This document shows, piece by piece, positions 19,105 through 27,353 of a stretch of DNA of 58,874 bases. Source of the stretch: REEB95 sp050729555 (GTDB taxonomy: Bacteria; Pseudomonadota; Alphaproteobacteria; ATCC43930; CGMCC-115725); assembly GCA_050729555.1 (NCBI GenBank), contig JBOHLR010000001.1, positions 1 through 58,874 of the forward strand, in the 5' to 3' direction. The first letter of the stretch is position 1, and each line of letters opens with the position of its first letter. A program made the translations under genes and the position numbers. The notes beneath the pieces are model-generated. The model was not told the DNA's origin. It saw nothing but the letters and a program-made list of their open reading frames with translations, and did no database searches.

Positions 19105-20111
19105 CCACAACGCTCGCGCTCACGATGGGGGAGCCGGCGGGAATCGGCGGTGAGATCACGCTCATGGCATGGCGCGATCGCGCTACGAGCGCGGTGCCGC
19201 CGTTCTTCATCATCGACGATCCGGCGCGTCTGGCAACGCTGGCGCGAACCATCGGCGTTGATGTGCCGGTACGCGCGATCGATGACCCGAGCGAGGCCCT
19301 GCGCGTCTTTTCGGGTGCGCTACCTGTCTTCGCCCAGGCTTTGGCGCACCCGCCGATACCCGGCCGGCCCGACCCAGCGAACGCGCCGGCGGTGATCGCC
19401 GCCATCGAACGCGCCGTGACGCTCGTACGCAGCCAGCAGGCGAGCGCCGTGGTCACCAATCCCATCCAGAAAGAGACGCTCTACGACGCCGGTTTCGCCC
19501 ACCCCGGCCATACCGAATTCCTGGGCGCGCTCGCGCATGTCGCGCATCCCGTGATGATGCTGGTCGGTCCCGAACTCCGCGTCGTGCCGGTCACCATCCA
19601 TCTGTCGCTGGTTGACGCACTTGCAGCGCTCTCGACAGCGGCGATCGTGACGTGCGGCCGCGCGACGGCCGCGGCGCTAACGCGCGATTTCGGCATTGTC
19701 CGGCCACGGCTCGCGGTTGCGGCGCTCAATCCGCACGCCGGCGAGGCCGGCGCGATGGGGCATGAGGAACGCGACATCATCGCACCGGCGGTGGCGGCGC
19801 TCGCGGCGCAGGGTATCGACGTCAGCGGCCCGGCGCCCGCCGACACGCTGTTCCATGGGGGGGCGCGAATCCGCTACGACGCGGTACTCTGCATGTATCA
19901 CGACCAGGCGTTGATCCCACTGAAGACGCTCGACTTCGAGCGCGGCATCAACATTACGCTGGGCCTGCCCTTCATCCGCACGTCGCCCGACCATGGCACG
20001 GCGCTCGACATCGCCGGCCGGGGCGTCGCCAATCCGGCCAGCTTGATCGCCGCCCTGACGACGGCCGGCGCCATGGCGGCACGGCGCGCTACGCAATCGG
20101 CCGAGGCCTGA
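19101..20111 (+). CDS. pdxA: 4-hydroxythreonine-4-phosphate dehydrogenase
   Basis: 336 aa. TMGEPAGIGGEI at the start, TNPIQKETLYDAGFAHPGHTE (substrate and metal site), NPHAGEAGAMG, MYHDQALIPLKTL and TSPDHGTALDIAG are all diagnostic of PdxA. It oxidises 4-hydroxythreonine phosphate in the DXP-dependent vitamin B6 pathway. The ATG at 19101 is coupled to surA. The surA-pdxA-rsmA order is widespread in proteobacteria. Confidence 0.96.
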   Translation: MTTTLALTMGEPAGIGGEITLMAWRDRATSAVPPFFIIDDPARLATLARTIGVDVPVRAIDDPSEALRVFSGALPVFAQALAHPPIPGRPDPANAPAVIAAIERAVTLVRSQQASAVVTNPIQKETLYDAGFAHPGHTEFLGALAHVAHPVMMLVGPELRVVPVTIHLSLVDALAALSTAAIVTCGRATAAALTRDFGIVRPRLAVAALNPHAGEAGAMGHEERDIIAPAVAALAAQGIDVSGPAPADTLFHGGARIRYDAVLCMYHDQALIPLKTLDFERGINITLGLPFIRTSPDHGTALDIAGRGVANPASLIAALTTAGAMAARRATQSAEA

Positions 20112-20119
20112 GAACCGGC

Positions 20120-20959
20120 TTGGCGGACGACACGCCGCCTCTGCCGCCGTTGCGCGACGTCATCCGACGCCATGGGCTGGCGGCGCGGAAGACGCTCGGC
20201 CAGAATTTCCTGCTCGACCTCAACCTGACACGGCGCATCGCGCGCAGCGCGGCGCCGCTCGCCGCGTGCAATGTCCTTGAAATCGGTCCCGGCCCCGGCG
20301 GATTGACGCGGGCGCTGCTGCTCGAGGGCGCGCACCGCGTCGTCGCGATCGAGCGCGACGAACGATACCTGCCGGCACTTGCGGAGCTTGCGGCTGCGTT
20401 TCCCGGTCGCCTTGAGATCGTGCCGGGCGATGCGCTGACGATCGATCCGGCAAGTTTGGTTCCAGCACCGCGCAAGATTGTCGCCAACCTGCCCTACAAT
20501 GTCGCCACCCCGCTGCTGATCGCCTGGCTGCCGCGCATCGCGGATTTCGTCGATTTCACGCTCATGTTCCAGAAGGAAGTCGCCGCGCGGCTCGCGGCCG
20601 CATCAGGCTCGCGCGACTATGGGCGGCTGTCCGTCTTGACCCAATGGCTCGCCACCGTCGAACGCCTGTTCGACATCGCACCCAAGGCCTTCGTGCCGCC
20701 GCCCAAGGTGACGTCGACGGTCGTGCGTCTGACGCCGCGGTCGGCACCGCAAGCGTCTTGCGACCAGGCGACGCTGGAGCGCGTCACCGCCGCCGCGTTC
20801 GGTCAGCGACGCAAGATGCTGCGGCAGAGTCTGAAATCACTCGGCGACGCCGCCGCCTTGCTGGGCGCCGCGAACGTCGAACCGACGGCGCGGGCGGAGA
20901 CCTTGACGGTTGTGGAATTCTGCGCGCTCGCGCGGGCGCTGACCGCGAAAGCGCCTTAG
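20120..20959 (+). CDS. rsmA: 16S rRNA (A1518/A1519-N6,N6)-dimethyltransferase
   Basis: 279 aa with a TTG start 8 bases after pdxA. LGQNFLLD, the SAM motif EIGPGPGGLTRALL, the acidic IERDERY loop, and the target-adenine motif NLPYNVATPLL identify RsmA/KsgA. It dimethylates two adjacent adenines near the 3' end of 16S rRNA in late 30S assembly. It ends convergently with gmk, sharing 4 bases. Confidence 0.95.
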   Translation: MADDTPPLPPLRDVIRRHGLAARKTLGQNFLLDLNLTRRIARSAAPLAACNVLEIGPGPGGLTRALLLEGAHRVVAIERDERYLPALAELAAAFPGRLEIVPGDALTIDPASLVPAPRKIVANLPYNVATPLLIAWLPRIADFVDFTLMFQKEVAARLAAASGSRDYGRLSVLTQWLATVERLFDIAPKAFVPPPKVTSTVVRLTPRSAPQASCDQATLERVTAAAFGQRRKMLRQSLKSLGDAAALLGAANVEPTARAETLTVVEFCALARALTAKAP

Positions 20960-21591
20960 ACGCGGCGCAGACGGTTGACGAACTCGTCGAGGCCGAGCTG
21001 GCGTTGCCGGCGCAAGCGCTCGGCGGCGAGAATAGCGGCGACTTCAGCGATGCTTTTCTCCAGCGTGCGGTTGACCACGACATAGTCGTATTCCGCCCAA
21101 TGGCTCATTTCGTCAGACGATTTCGCCATCCGCGCGCGAACCACGTCGCGGCTGTCCTGCGCCCGCCGTTTGAGGCGACTTTCGAGCGCGGCAACGCTGG
21201 GCGGAAGGATGAACACAGAAACCAGATCGTCGCGCATGCGCGCCTTCATCTGCTGCGTGCCCTGCCAATCGACGTCACTGACGATGTCGGTGCCGCTCTC
21301 GAGCGCGCGCATCACCGGCGCCAGCGGCGTGCCGTAATGGTGGCCAAAGACCTGGGCATGCTCCAGCAGCTCGCCATTCTGCACCATGGCGGTGAACCGT
21401 TCGGATGTGACGAAGTAATAATGCTTGCCCTCGGTCTCGCCGGGCCGCGGCGGCCGTGTGGTTGCCGAAACCGAAAGGTTGAGCGTGCGATCGCGCTTGA
21501 CCAAGGCGCGAGTGATTGTCGTCTTGCCGGCGCCGGATGGTGACGACAGCACCAGAAGAATTCCGCGTCGTTTGATGCCGTGCACCGCCAT
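20956..21591 (-). CDS. gmk: Guanylate kinase
   Basis: 211 aa from the ATG at 21591, 2 bases after the yicC stop. P-loop LSSPSGAGKTTI, then SATTRPPRPGETEGKHYYFV (GMP-binding), YGTPLAPV and DVDWQG are intact. It converts GMP to GDP. yicC-gmk (and mltG upstream) is a conserved alphaproteobacterial order. It is the last gene of the long minus-strand fab run. Confidence 0.96.
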   Translation of the reverse strand: MAVHGIKRRGILLVLSSPSGAGKTTITRALVKRDRTLNLSVSATTRPPRPGETEGKHYYFVTSERFTAMVQNGELLEHAQVFGHHYGTPLAPVMRALESGTDIVSDVDWQGTQQMKARMRDDLVSVFILPPSVAALESRLKRRAQDSRDVVRARMAKSSDEMSHWAEYDYVVVNRTLEKSIAEVAAILAAERLRRQRQLGLDEFVNRLRRV

Positions 21592-21593
21592 GG

Positions 21594-22481
21594 CTACTCG
21601 ATGTTCTGAACCTGTTCGCGCAACTGCTCGATGGCGGCTTTGAGACCGAGCGCCACCCGCGTCAATGCGAGGTCCGGGGATTTCGAGGCGAGCGTGTTGG
21701 CCTCGCGATTGAATTCCTGGCACAGAAAATCGAAGCGGCGGCCGATCGGCCCACCTTCCTTCAGCAAGCCGCGCGCCGCATCGACATGCGCAGCGAGCCG
21801 GTCGAGTTCTTCGCGCACGTCGCCACGCGCGACGATGAGCGCGGCTTCTTGCGCCAGACGCTCTTCCGGTAGCGCTGGGACCGCCTCGAGCAGCGCCGCG
21901 ATCTGCTCCTTGAGCCGCGCCTTGGCCGCCGCCGGCTGCGCCGCGGCCGTGCGCTCCGCCACGCCCGCCAGCGCCGTGATCTCGGCCAGCCGCGCCTCAA
22001 GTGTCGGCACCAACCGCTGGCCTTCGGCCAGACGCATCGCCGCCAGGGCATGGAGCGCCATCTCGAAATCGCGCTGGATCGCGGCTTGCCTCTGGTCGTC
22101 GGCGGGATTTTCGGCCGCCTCGTCGCCGCTTTCCAGCACGCCTTTCAACGCCAGCAGGCCGTCGATCCGCGGCGGCGCAGCGCCGGTCTCCCGCGCCAGC
22201 TCTTTGGCGAGCGCCATGATTTCTGCCAGCGCGGTGCGATTGACCCTCAGCGGCGCGGTACCGAGCGATTTCGTCACCGTCAGCGTGACGCTGACGGCGC
22301 CGCGCTTCAGCCGTTCGGCCAACGCCGCGCGCAATTTGGGTTCAAGCGCATCGTAGCCGGCCGGCAGCCGGCAGCGTAAATCGAGCGATTTCGAATTGAC
22401 GCTCTTGATCTCCCACACCCACGCGAGTCCGTTGGCATGCCCCTCCGACCGCGCGAATCCGGTCATGCTGGCAACGCTCAT
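21594..22481 (-). CDS. YicC family endoribonuclease-like protein
   Basis: 295 aa. The N-terminus MTGFARSEG and WEIKSVNSKSLDLRCRLP, and the C-terminal IGRRFDFLCQEFNREANTLASKS, are the two conserved YicC blocks. E. coli YicC is reported as an endoribonuclease acting on small RNAs; here the role is inferred from the family. The start at 22481 gives the family N-terminus (MSVASMTGF). It lies 67 bases after mltG and is coupled to gmk. Confidence 0.92.
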   Translation of the reverse strand: MSVASMTGFARSEGHANGLAWVWEIKSVNSKSLDLRCRLPAGYDALEPKLRAALAERLKRGAVSVTLTVTKSLGTAPLRVNRTALAEIMALAKELARETGAAPPRIDGLLALKGVLESGDEAAENPADDQRQAAIQRDFEMALHALAAMRLAEGQRLVPTLEARLAEITALAGVAERTAAAQPAAAKARLKEQIAALLEAVPALPEERLAQEAALIVARGDVREELDRLAAHVDAARGLLKEGGPIGRRFDFLCQEFNREANTLASKSPDLALTRVALGLKAAIEQLREQVQNIE

Positions 22482-22548
22482 GGCAGGGCGAATCCTCTGT
22501 GTAGCCCAGAGCTTATAGCCTTGGCTCGCCGCGGCAACAACAGCAGCG

Positions 22549-23544
22549 CTATTGTCCGGCGCCGGCTGTTTTGGCCTGTGTGTGCGTGCGCAGCTCGCCG
22601 ATGTTCTTGTCCTGCTGCGCGAGTGTCTTGGCAAAGCGATGGCCGCCGTCGCCATCGGCGACAAAGTAGAGCTCGCCGCGTAGATCGGGATGCGCCGCTG
22701 CAATAAGCGCCGCCTCGCCCGGATTGCAGATCGGTGTCGGCGGCAGGCCCTTGAATTTATAGGTGTTGTACGGCGTATCGACGAGCAGATCGTCGTGACC
22801 AAGCGCGCGACCGAGCGGCTTTCGGCCACCATTGGTCAAACCGTAGATCACCGTCGGATCTGCCTGCAGCGGCATGTTGATGCGCAGTCGGTCGATATAG
22901 ACGCCAGCGACTCGCGGGCGCTCATCCGCGCGCGCGGTTTCGCGTTCGATGATCGAGGCCAACGTCACCATCTGCTGTGCGTTGGCAAGCGGCAGATTCG
23001 GCGCGCGTCCGGCCCACGCTTTTGCCACGACCGCGTCCATCGCGTGCGTCATGCGCGCGATCACCTCGTTGCGTTGCTCGCCATAGATATAGAAATAGGT
23101 TTGCGGCAGCACGCTGCCTTCGGGCGGCGGAATCGTAATCGTGCCGTCGAGCGCGGGCGCCGCGTCGACCTGCGCCACGATATCGGCGCTGGTGAGGCCT
23201 TCGGCCACCGTCAGTTTATGGCGCACGACCTTGCCGGATAGCAGCAGGTCGATCACCGCCCGCGGACTGATCGCCGCGGCGAATTCGTACTCGCCCGCCT
23301 TCAGTCGGTCGGCGGTGCCGGTCACACGCGCGGCGGCGGCAAACGCCCACGGATGCGCGATGACGTCAGCATCGCCGAGGGTTTCGGCAACCTGATCGAC
23401 GCTCGACCCTTTGGGTACGACGATGATTTTGGCTTTGACGAGCGGTCCGACGGCGAAGTAAACGCCGACGCCCCATCCGAGCACAGCCGCCGCCACGACC
23501 ACCAGGGCGATGATCCCCAGCGCGCCGTAACGGAGCCACCGCAT
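22549..23544 (-). CDS. mltG: Endolytic murein transglycosylase MltG
   Basis: 331 aa. One membrane anchor (about 5-30), a LysM-like subdomain with VPKGSSVDQVAETL, and the YceG catalytic domain with the active-site Glu in LASIIERETA, followed by INMPLQADPTVIYGL and PPTPICNPGEAAL. It cleaves nascent glycan strands at the inner membrane and helps set glycan length. It starts 1 base after the fabF stop, a conserved fab-operon arrangement. Confidence 0.95.
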   Translation of the reverse strand: MRWLRYGALGIIALVVVAAAVLGWGVGVYFAVGPLVKAKIIVVPKGSSVDQVAETLGDADVIAHPWAFAAAARVTGTADRLKAGEYEFAAAISPRAVIDLLLSGKVVRHKLTVAEGLTSADIVAQVDAAPALDGTITIPPPEGSVLPQTYFYIYGEQRNEVIARMTHAMDAVVAKAWAGRAPNLPLANAQQMVTLASIIERETARADERPRVAGVYIDRLRINMPLQADPTVIYGLTNGGRKPLGRALGHDDLLVDTPYNTYKFKGLPPTPICNPGEAALIAAAHPDLRGELYFVADGDGGHRFAKTLAQQDKNIGELRTHTQAKTAGAGQ

Positions 23545-23545
23545 A

Positions 23546-24808
23546 TTAGGGCGCCGGGCCGAAGATCAGCGACGCGTTGGTCCCGCCAAATCCGAAGGAA
23601 TTGCTCAACGCGTAACGCACCGGTCGCTGCTTCGCCTCGAGCGGCACGAGATCGATGTCGCAGCTCGGCGACGGGTTTTCGAGATTGAGCGTGGGCGGCA
23701 CCGTGCAATCGCGCAACGCCAGGATCGAAAAGATCGCTTCGACGCTGCCGGCGGCGCCCAACAGATGGCCGATCGCCGACTTGGTCGACGACATCGACAG
23801 TTTGTAGGCCGCGTCGCCGAACAGCCGCTTGACGGCGCCAAGTTCTATCTCATCACCAAGGGGCGTCGAGGTGCCGTGCGCGTTGACGTAATCGATCTGC
23901 TCGGGCGTGAGCTTGGCGCGGTTGAGCGCGTTGCGCATGGCGCGGAATGCGCCGCTGCCGTCCTCGGCCGGCGCCGTGATGTGGTGCGCATCGCCGGACA
24001 TGCCATAGCCGACCACCTCGGCGTAGATCTTGGCACCGCGCTTCTTGGCATGCTCGAGGTCCTCGAGCACGACGATGCCGGAGCCTTCACCCATCACGAA
24101 GCCGTCGCGGTCGCGATCCCACGGGCGCGAGGCGCGTTGAGGCTCGTCGTTGAACTTGGTCGACAGCGCCCGCGCCGCGGCGAAACCGGCGATGCCGATG
24201 CGACAGATCGCGGCTTCGGTGCCGCCGGCGACCATCACGTCGGCGTCGTCCCACATGATGATCCGCGCGGCGTCGCCGATCGCATGCGCGCCGGTCGAGC
24301 ACGCGGTCACCACGGCGTGATTGGGGCCGCTGAAGCCGTATCGGATCGAAACGTGGCCCGACGCCAGGTTGATCAGGCTAGCCGGAATGAAGAACGGCGA
24401 CAGCCGGCGCGGGCCCTTTTCGTGGACGGTCAGCGCGCCTTCGGTGATGGCAGGCAATCCGCCGATACCGGAGCCGATCATCACACCAGTGCGCTCGCGA
24501 TCGACCGGATCGATCGGCTTCCAACCGGAATCCTCAACCGCCTGCTGCGCCGCCGCCAGCGCGAAGACGATGAACTCGTCCATCTTGCGCTGTTCCTTGG
24601 GCGGAACCCAATCGTCGACATTGAACGAGCCCGATGCAGTCTCGCCGCGCGGCACCTGACCGGCGATCTTCGCCGGCAAGTCCGACACGTCGAAATTCTG
24701 GATTGCGCGTATGCCGGATTGGCCTTCGAGCAGGCGTTTCCAGACAGTCTCCGTCCCCACGCCCAAAGGCGTGACGACGCCGCAGCCGGTCACGACAACG
24801 CGTCTCAT
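23546..24808 (-). CDS. fabF: 3-oxoacyl-ACP synthase II
   Basis: 420 aa. The condensing-enzyme triad is complete: Cys in VTACSTGAHAIG, His in NAHGTSTPLGD, His in KSAIGHLLGAAG, with the C-terminal NSFGFGGTNAS loop. It elongates acyl-ACP with malonyl-ACP and is important for unsaturated chain length. It lies 10 bases after acpP. FabF rather than FabB is indicated by size and position. Confidence 0.96.
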   Translation of the reverse strand: MRRVVVTGCGVVTPLGVGTETVWKRLLEGQSGIRAIQNFDVSDLPAKIAGQVPRGETASGSFNVDDWVPPKEQRKMDEFIVFALAAAQQAVEDSGWKPIDPVDRERTGVMIGSGIGGLPAITEGALTVHEKGPRRLSPFFIPASLINLASGHVSIRYGFSGPNHAVVTACSTGAHAIGDAARIIMWDDADVMVAGGTEAAICRIGIAGFAAARALSTKFNDEPQRASRPWDRDRDGFVMGEGSGIVVLEDLEHAKKRGAKIYAEVVGYGMSGDAHHITAPAEDGSGAFRAMRNALNRAKLTPEQIDYVNAHGTSTPLGDEIELGAVKRLFGDAAYKLSMSSTKSAIGHLLGAAGSVEAIFSILALRDCTVPPTLNLENPSPSCDIDLVPLEAKQRPVRYALSNSFGFGGTNASLIFGPAP

Positions 24809-24818
24809 GGACGAAACG

Positions 24819-25055
24819 CTAGGATTTGTGCTGCTCGATAAAGCTCACCGCGTCCTTCACGGTCACGATCTTCTCGGCCGCATCGTCGGGAATTTCGCAG
24901 CCGAATTCCTCTTCGAACGCCATGACCAATTCGACGGTATCGAGGCTGTCGGCGCCCAGATCGTCGATGAAGCTGGCGTTCTCGGTGACTTTTGAGTCGT
25001 CAACACCCAGATGCTCGACGACGATTTTCTTAACCCGGTCGGCGATATCGCTCAT
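24819..25055 (-). CDS. acpP: Acyl carrier protein
   Basis: 78 aa acidic four-helix protein. Ser37 in GADSLDTVELVMAFEEEF carries the phosphopantetheine arm. It has a GAGG ribosome site. A 157-base spacer separates it from fabG, unusual for this tightly packed run, with two potential hairpins (25111-25140), so acpP may be set to a higher level than its neighbours, as expected for an abundant protein. Confidence 0.98.
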   Translation of the reverse strand: MSDIADRVKKIVVEHLGVDDSKVTENASFIDDLGADSLDTVELVMAFEEEFGCEIPDDAAEKIVTVKDAVSFIEQHKS

Positions 25056-25110
25056 GAGACTTACCTCAGTAAGATTGACGCGCTGCTCGCTACAAATGTT
25101 GGTTGATCAA

Positions 25111-25140
25111 GGTGTTAGACACCCGCCCGTACGCCCGGGC
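25111..25140 (-). other. Two adjacent hairpins in the fabG-acpP spacer
   Basis: On the minus strand a GCCCG-loop-CGGGC stem (25140-25125) is followed directly by GGTGT-CTA-ACACC (25123-25111). No T-run follows, so this is not a standard terminator. It may be an mRNA processing site or attenuator between fabG and acpP. The remainder of 25056-25212 shows no gene and no convincing promoter. Confidence 0.35.
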
Positions 25141-25212
25141 TACGCCGTCGGACGAGGCGGGGCTGACATAACATAGATGGCGGGCCATGGCCACCCTCGT
25201 TCGAATGGCGGT

Positions 25213-25950
25213 TCACAGCATCGCCAAGCCGCCGTTGACGTGAAGCGTGTGACCGGTGACGTACCGCGATTCGTCGCTGGCGAGAAACAGAACACAGGCT
25301 GCGACCTCGTCCGGCGCGCCTTGCCGGCCCAGCGGAATGGCGGTTTCGAGCTTTGCCTTCTGCTCAGCCGACAGCACTTCGGTCATCGCCGTCGCGATAA
25401 AACCGGGCGCGACGCAATTGACCGTGATGCCGCGCGACGCAACTTCGGCGGCAAGCGCCTTGGTCATGCCGATCATGCCGGCTTTCGCCGCGGCGTAATT
25501 TGCCTGACCCGGATTGCCGGTGCTGCCGACGACCGAGCCGATGCCGATGATGCGGCCCCAGCGTCGTTTCATCATGCCGCGCAACGCCGCACGCGCGAGC
25601 CGGAAGCCAGCGGTGAGATCGACTTCGATCACTTTGGCCCAATCTTCATCTTTCATCCGCAAGGCCAGCCCGTCTTTCGTCAGGCCGGCGTTGTTGACCA
25701 AAATGTCGAGCTGGCCGAATCGTTCATCGGCCGCTTTGATCAACGCCTCGGCCGACGCCGGGTCACTGAGATCGGCGGAAGCGATTTCCGCGCGCGCGCC
25801 CAGCGCTTCTTTGAGCGCCGTCAATTTGTCGACCTTGGTGCCGGCCAGCAGCACCTTGGCGCCGGCGCCATGCAACGCGCGAGCGATCGCGCCGCCGATC
25901 CCGCCCGATGCGCCGGTGACCAGCGCCGCTTTGCCGTCTAGGTCGAACAT
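25213..25950 (-). CDS. fabG: 3-oxoacyl-ACP reductase
   Basis: 245 aa SDR. TGASGGIGGAIA cofactor loop, NNAG, catalytic Ser in GSVVGSTG and Tyr/Lys in ANYAAAKAG; the C-terminal SRYVTGHTLHVNGG is typical of FabG. It reduces 3-oxoacyl-ACP with NADPH. The ATG at 25950 has a strong GGAAGG site; the open frame further upstream is inside fabD. Position between fabD and acpP supports FabG rather than a generic SDR. Confidence 0.95.
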   Translation of the reverse strand: MFDLDGKAALVTGASGGIGGAIARALHGAGAKVLLAGTKVDKLTALKEALGARAEIASADLSDPASAEALIKAADERFGQLDILVNNAGLTKDGLALRMKDEDWAKVIEVDLTAGFRLARAALRGMMKRRWGRIIGIGSVVGSTGNPGQANYAAAKAGMIGMTKALAAEVASRGITVNCVAPGFIATAMTEVLSAEQKAKLETAIPLGRQGAPDEVAACVLFLASDESRYVTGHTLHVNGGLAML

Positions 25951-25967
25951 GGAATTCCTTCCGCCGT

Positions 25968-26909
25968 TCACAGCGTCTTGAGAAAGGCCTCGATCTCGGC
26001 CGGCGTACCGAGCGACTGACCGGTCATCTCGCGGTCGATCCGCTTGGCGAGGCCGCTCAGCACGCGGCCCGAGCCGACTTCGACCAATGCGCTCACGCCC
26101 TGGCCCTTCATGTAAAGCACGCACTCGCGCCAGCGCACCAGGCCGGTGACCTGCTGCACCAGCAGGTCCTTGATCTCGGCCGGATCGCGCACCGCCGTGG
26201 CGGTCACGTTGGCAACCACCGGCACCACCGGCTCGACGAACGTGACCGCCGCCAGCGCCTCTGCCATCTCGCGCGCCGCCGGCTCCATCAACGCACAATG
26301 GAACGGCGCGCTCACGGGCAGCATGATGGCGCGTTTGGCGCCGCGCGTCGCGGCGTGCACCACCGCGCGCTCGACCGCCGTCCGATGACCGCTAACCACG
26401 ACCTGACCGGCACCGTTGTCGTTCGCCGCCTCGAGCACTTCGCCTTGCGCCGCTTCGCTGGCGACGGCGCGTGCCGCATCGAGTTCGAGCCCGAGCAGCG
26501 CCGCCATTGCCCCCACGCCAACGGGCACGGCACGCTGCATCGCCCGGCCGCGCAGCTTCAACAGCCGCGCCGCATCGGCGACCGAAACCGCGTGCGCCGC
26601 CGCGTGCGCCGAATACTCGCCCAGCGAATGGCCGGCAACGAACGCGGCGTGGCGCTTCAGGTCGAGGCCGCCGTCTTTTTCCATCACGCGCATCGCCGCC
26701 AGGCTCACCGCCATCAGCGCGGGCTGCGCGTTCTCGGTAAGGACCAGCTCGTTCTCCGGTCCCTCGAACATCAGGCGCGACAGATTCTGCTTCAGCGCCT
26801 CGTCGACCTCGCCGAACACAGCGCGCGCCGTCGCGAACGCAGCATGCACCTCGCGGCCCATACCGACCGCCTGCGAACCCTGACCGGGAAAAACGAATGC
26901 GCGGCGCAT
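25968..26909 (-). CDS. fabD: Malonyl-CoA:ACP transacylase
   Basis: 313 aa. FPGQGSQAVGMG at the start, nucleophile Ser in GHSLGEYSAHAAAH, catalytic His in VSAPFHCALM and the terminal GSGRVLSGL motif are intact. It loads malonate onto ACP. It begins 12 bases after the lipoprotein gene and is 17 bases from fabG, so all belong to one transcript. Confidence 0.96.
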   Translation of the reverse strand: MRRAFVFPGQGSQAVGMGREVHAAFATARAVFGEVDEALKQNLSRLMFEGPENELVLTENAQPALMAVSLAAMRVMEKDGGLDLKRHAAFVAGHSLGEYSAHAAAHAVSVADAARLLKLRGRAMQRAVPVGVGAMAALLGLELDAARAVASEAAQGEVLEAANDNGAGQVVVSGHRTAVERAVVHAATRGAKRAIMLPVSAPFHCALMEPAAREMAEALAAVTFVEPVVPVVANVTATAVRDPAEIKDLLVQQVTGLVRWRECVLYMKGQGVSALVEVGSGRVLSGLAKRIDREMTGQSLGTPAEIEAFLKTL

Positions 26910-26921
26910 GCTCGACTCAGG

Positions 26922-27206
26922 TCAAAACCGGACCGGCGTCATCGCGGTGTATGGTTGGCAGCGCAACTGCCAATCAAGAATCTTCTCCTGATCTTCGGCC
27001 GGCTCGACATCTTTTTTCTGCACGTCGTAGCCGGGCACGGTGCAAATCTGATTCGCCTTCCACGCGAGCAGCTTCTGTGCCGCGGCATCGTCGGCCGCCT
27101 TGCCCGTCGCGGCGGACACGCCAATCACGTCGCGCGCCGGATCGCGATCGATCGGTACGCAACCGGCGACGAGTGCCGCCAGAGCCGCGAGAAGCCACGC
27201 CCGCAT
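26922..27206 (-). CDS. Small putative lipoprotein at the head of the fab operon
   Basis: 94 aa. A short hydrophobic leader ends in the lipobox LVAGC (Cys16), followed by Asp-rich VPIDRDPARD, so it is probably lipid-modified at Cys16. The mature part is about 79 residues with two further cysteines (QICTVPGY and LRCQPY) and no recognised domain. The ATG at 27206 has a strong GGGAGG site. A TTTACA/TATCCG pair with 17-base spacing lies at 27252-27224. I do not recognise the family; the function is unknown. The open frame continues far upstream antisense to the oxygenase gene, which is not coding. Confidence 0.8.
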   Translation of the reverse strand: MRAWLLAALAALVAGCVPIDRDPARDVIGVSAATGKAADDAAAQKLLAWKANQICTVPGYDVQKKDVEPAEDQEKILDWQLRCQPYTAMTPVRF

Positions 27207-27320
27207 GATTCCTCCCGGCGCACCGGATACACCCACGTCGGTGGCCTGTAAAGCGGCTGCAACGCACGCGGATCGGGCCGCCGTCGGCGCGAAATGCGGC
27301 GCTTCCGCGGTGCAACGCCT

Positions 27321-27329
27321 TGCTATACT
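27321..27329 (+). promoter_or_regulatory. Extended -10 promoter element of the Rieske oxygenase pair
   Basis: TGC-TATACT is a good extended -10 motif 24 bases before the ATG at 27354, in the divergent spacer from the lipoprotein gene. No strong -35 or ribosome site is seen. Confidence 0.45.
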
Positions 27330-27353
27330 CGCCGCCAGCCAGCGACCGCCGCC

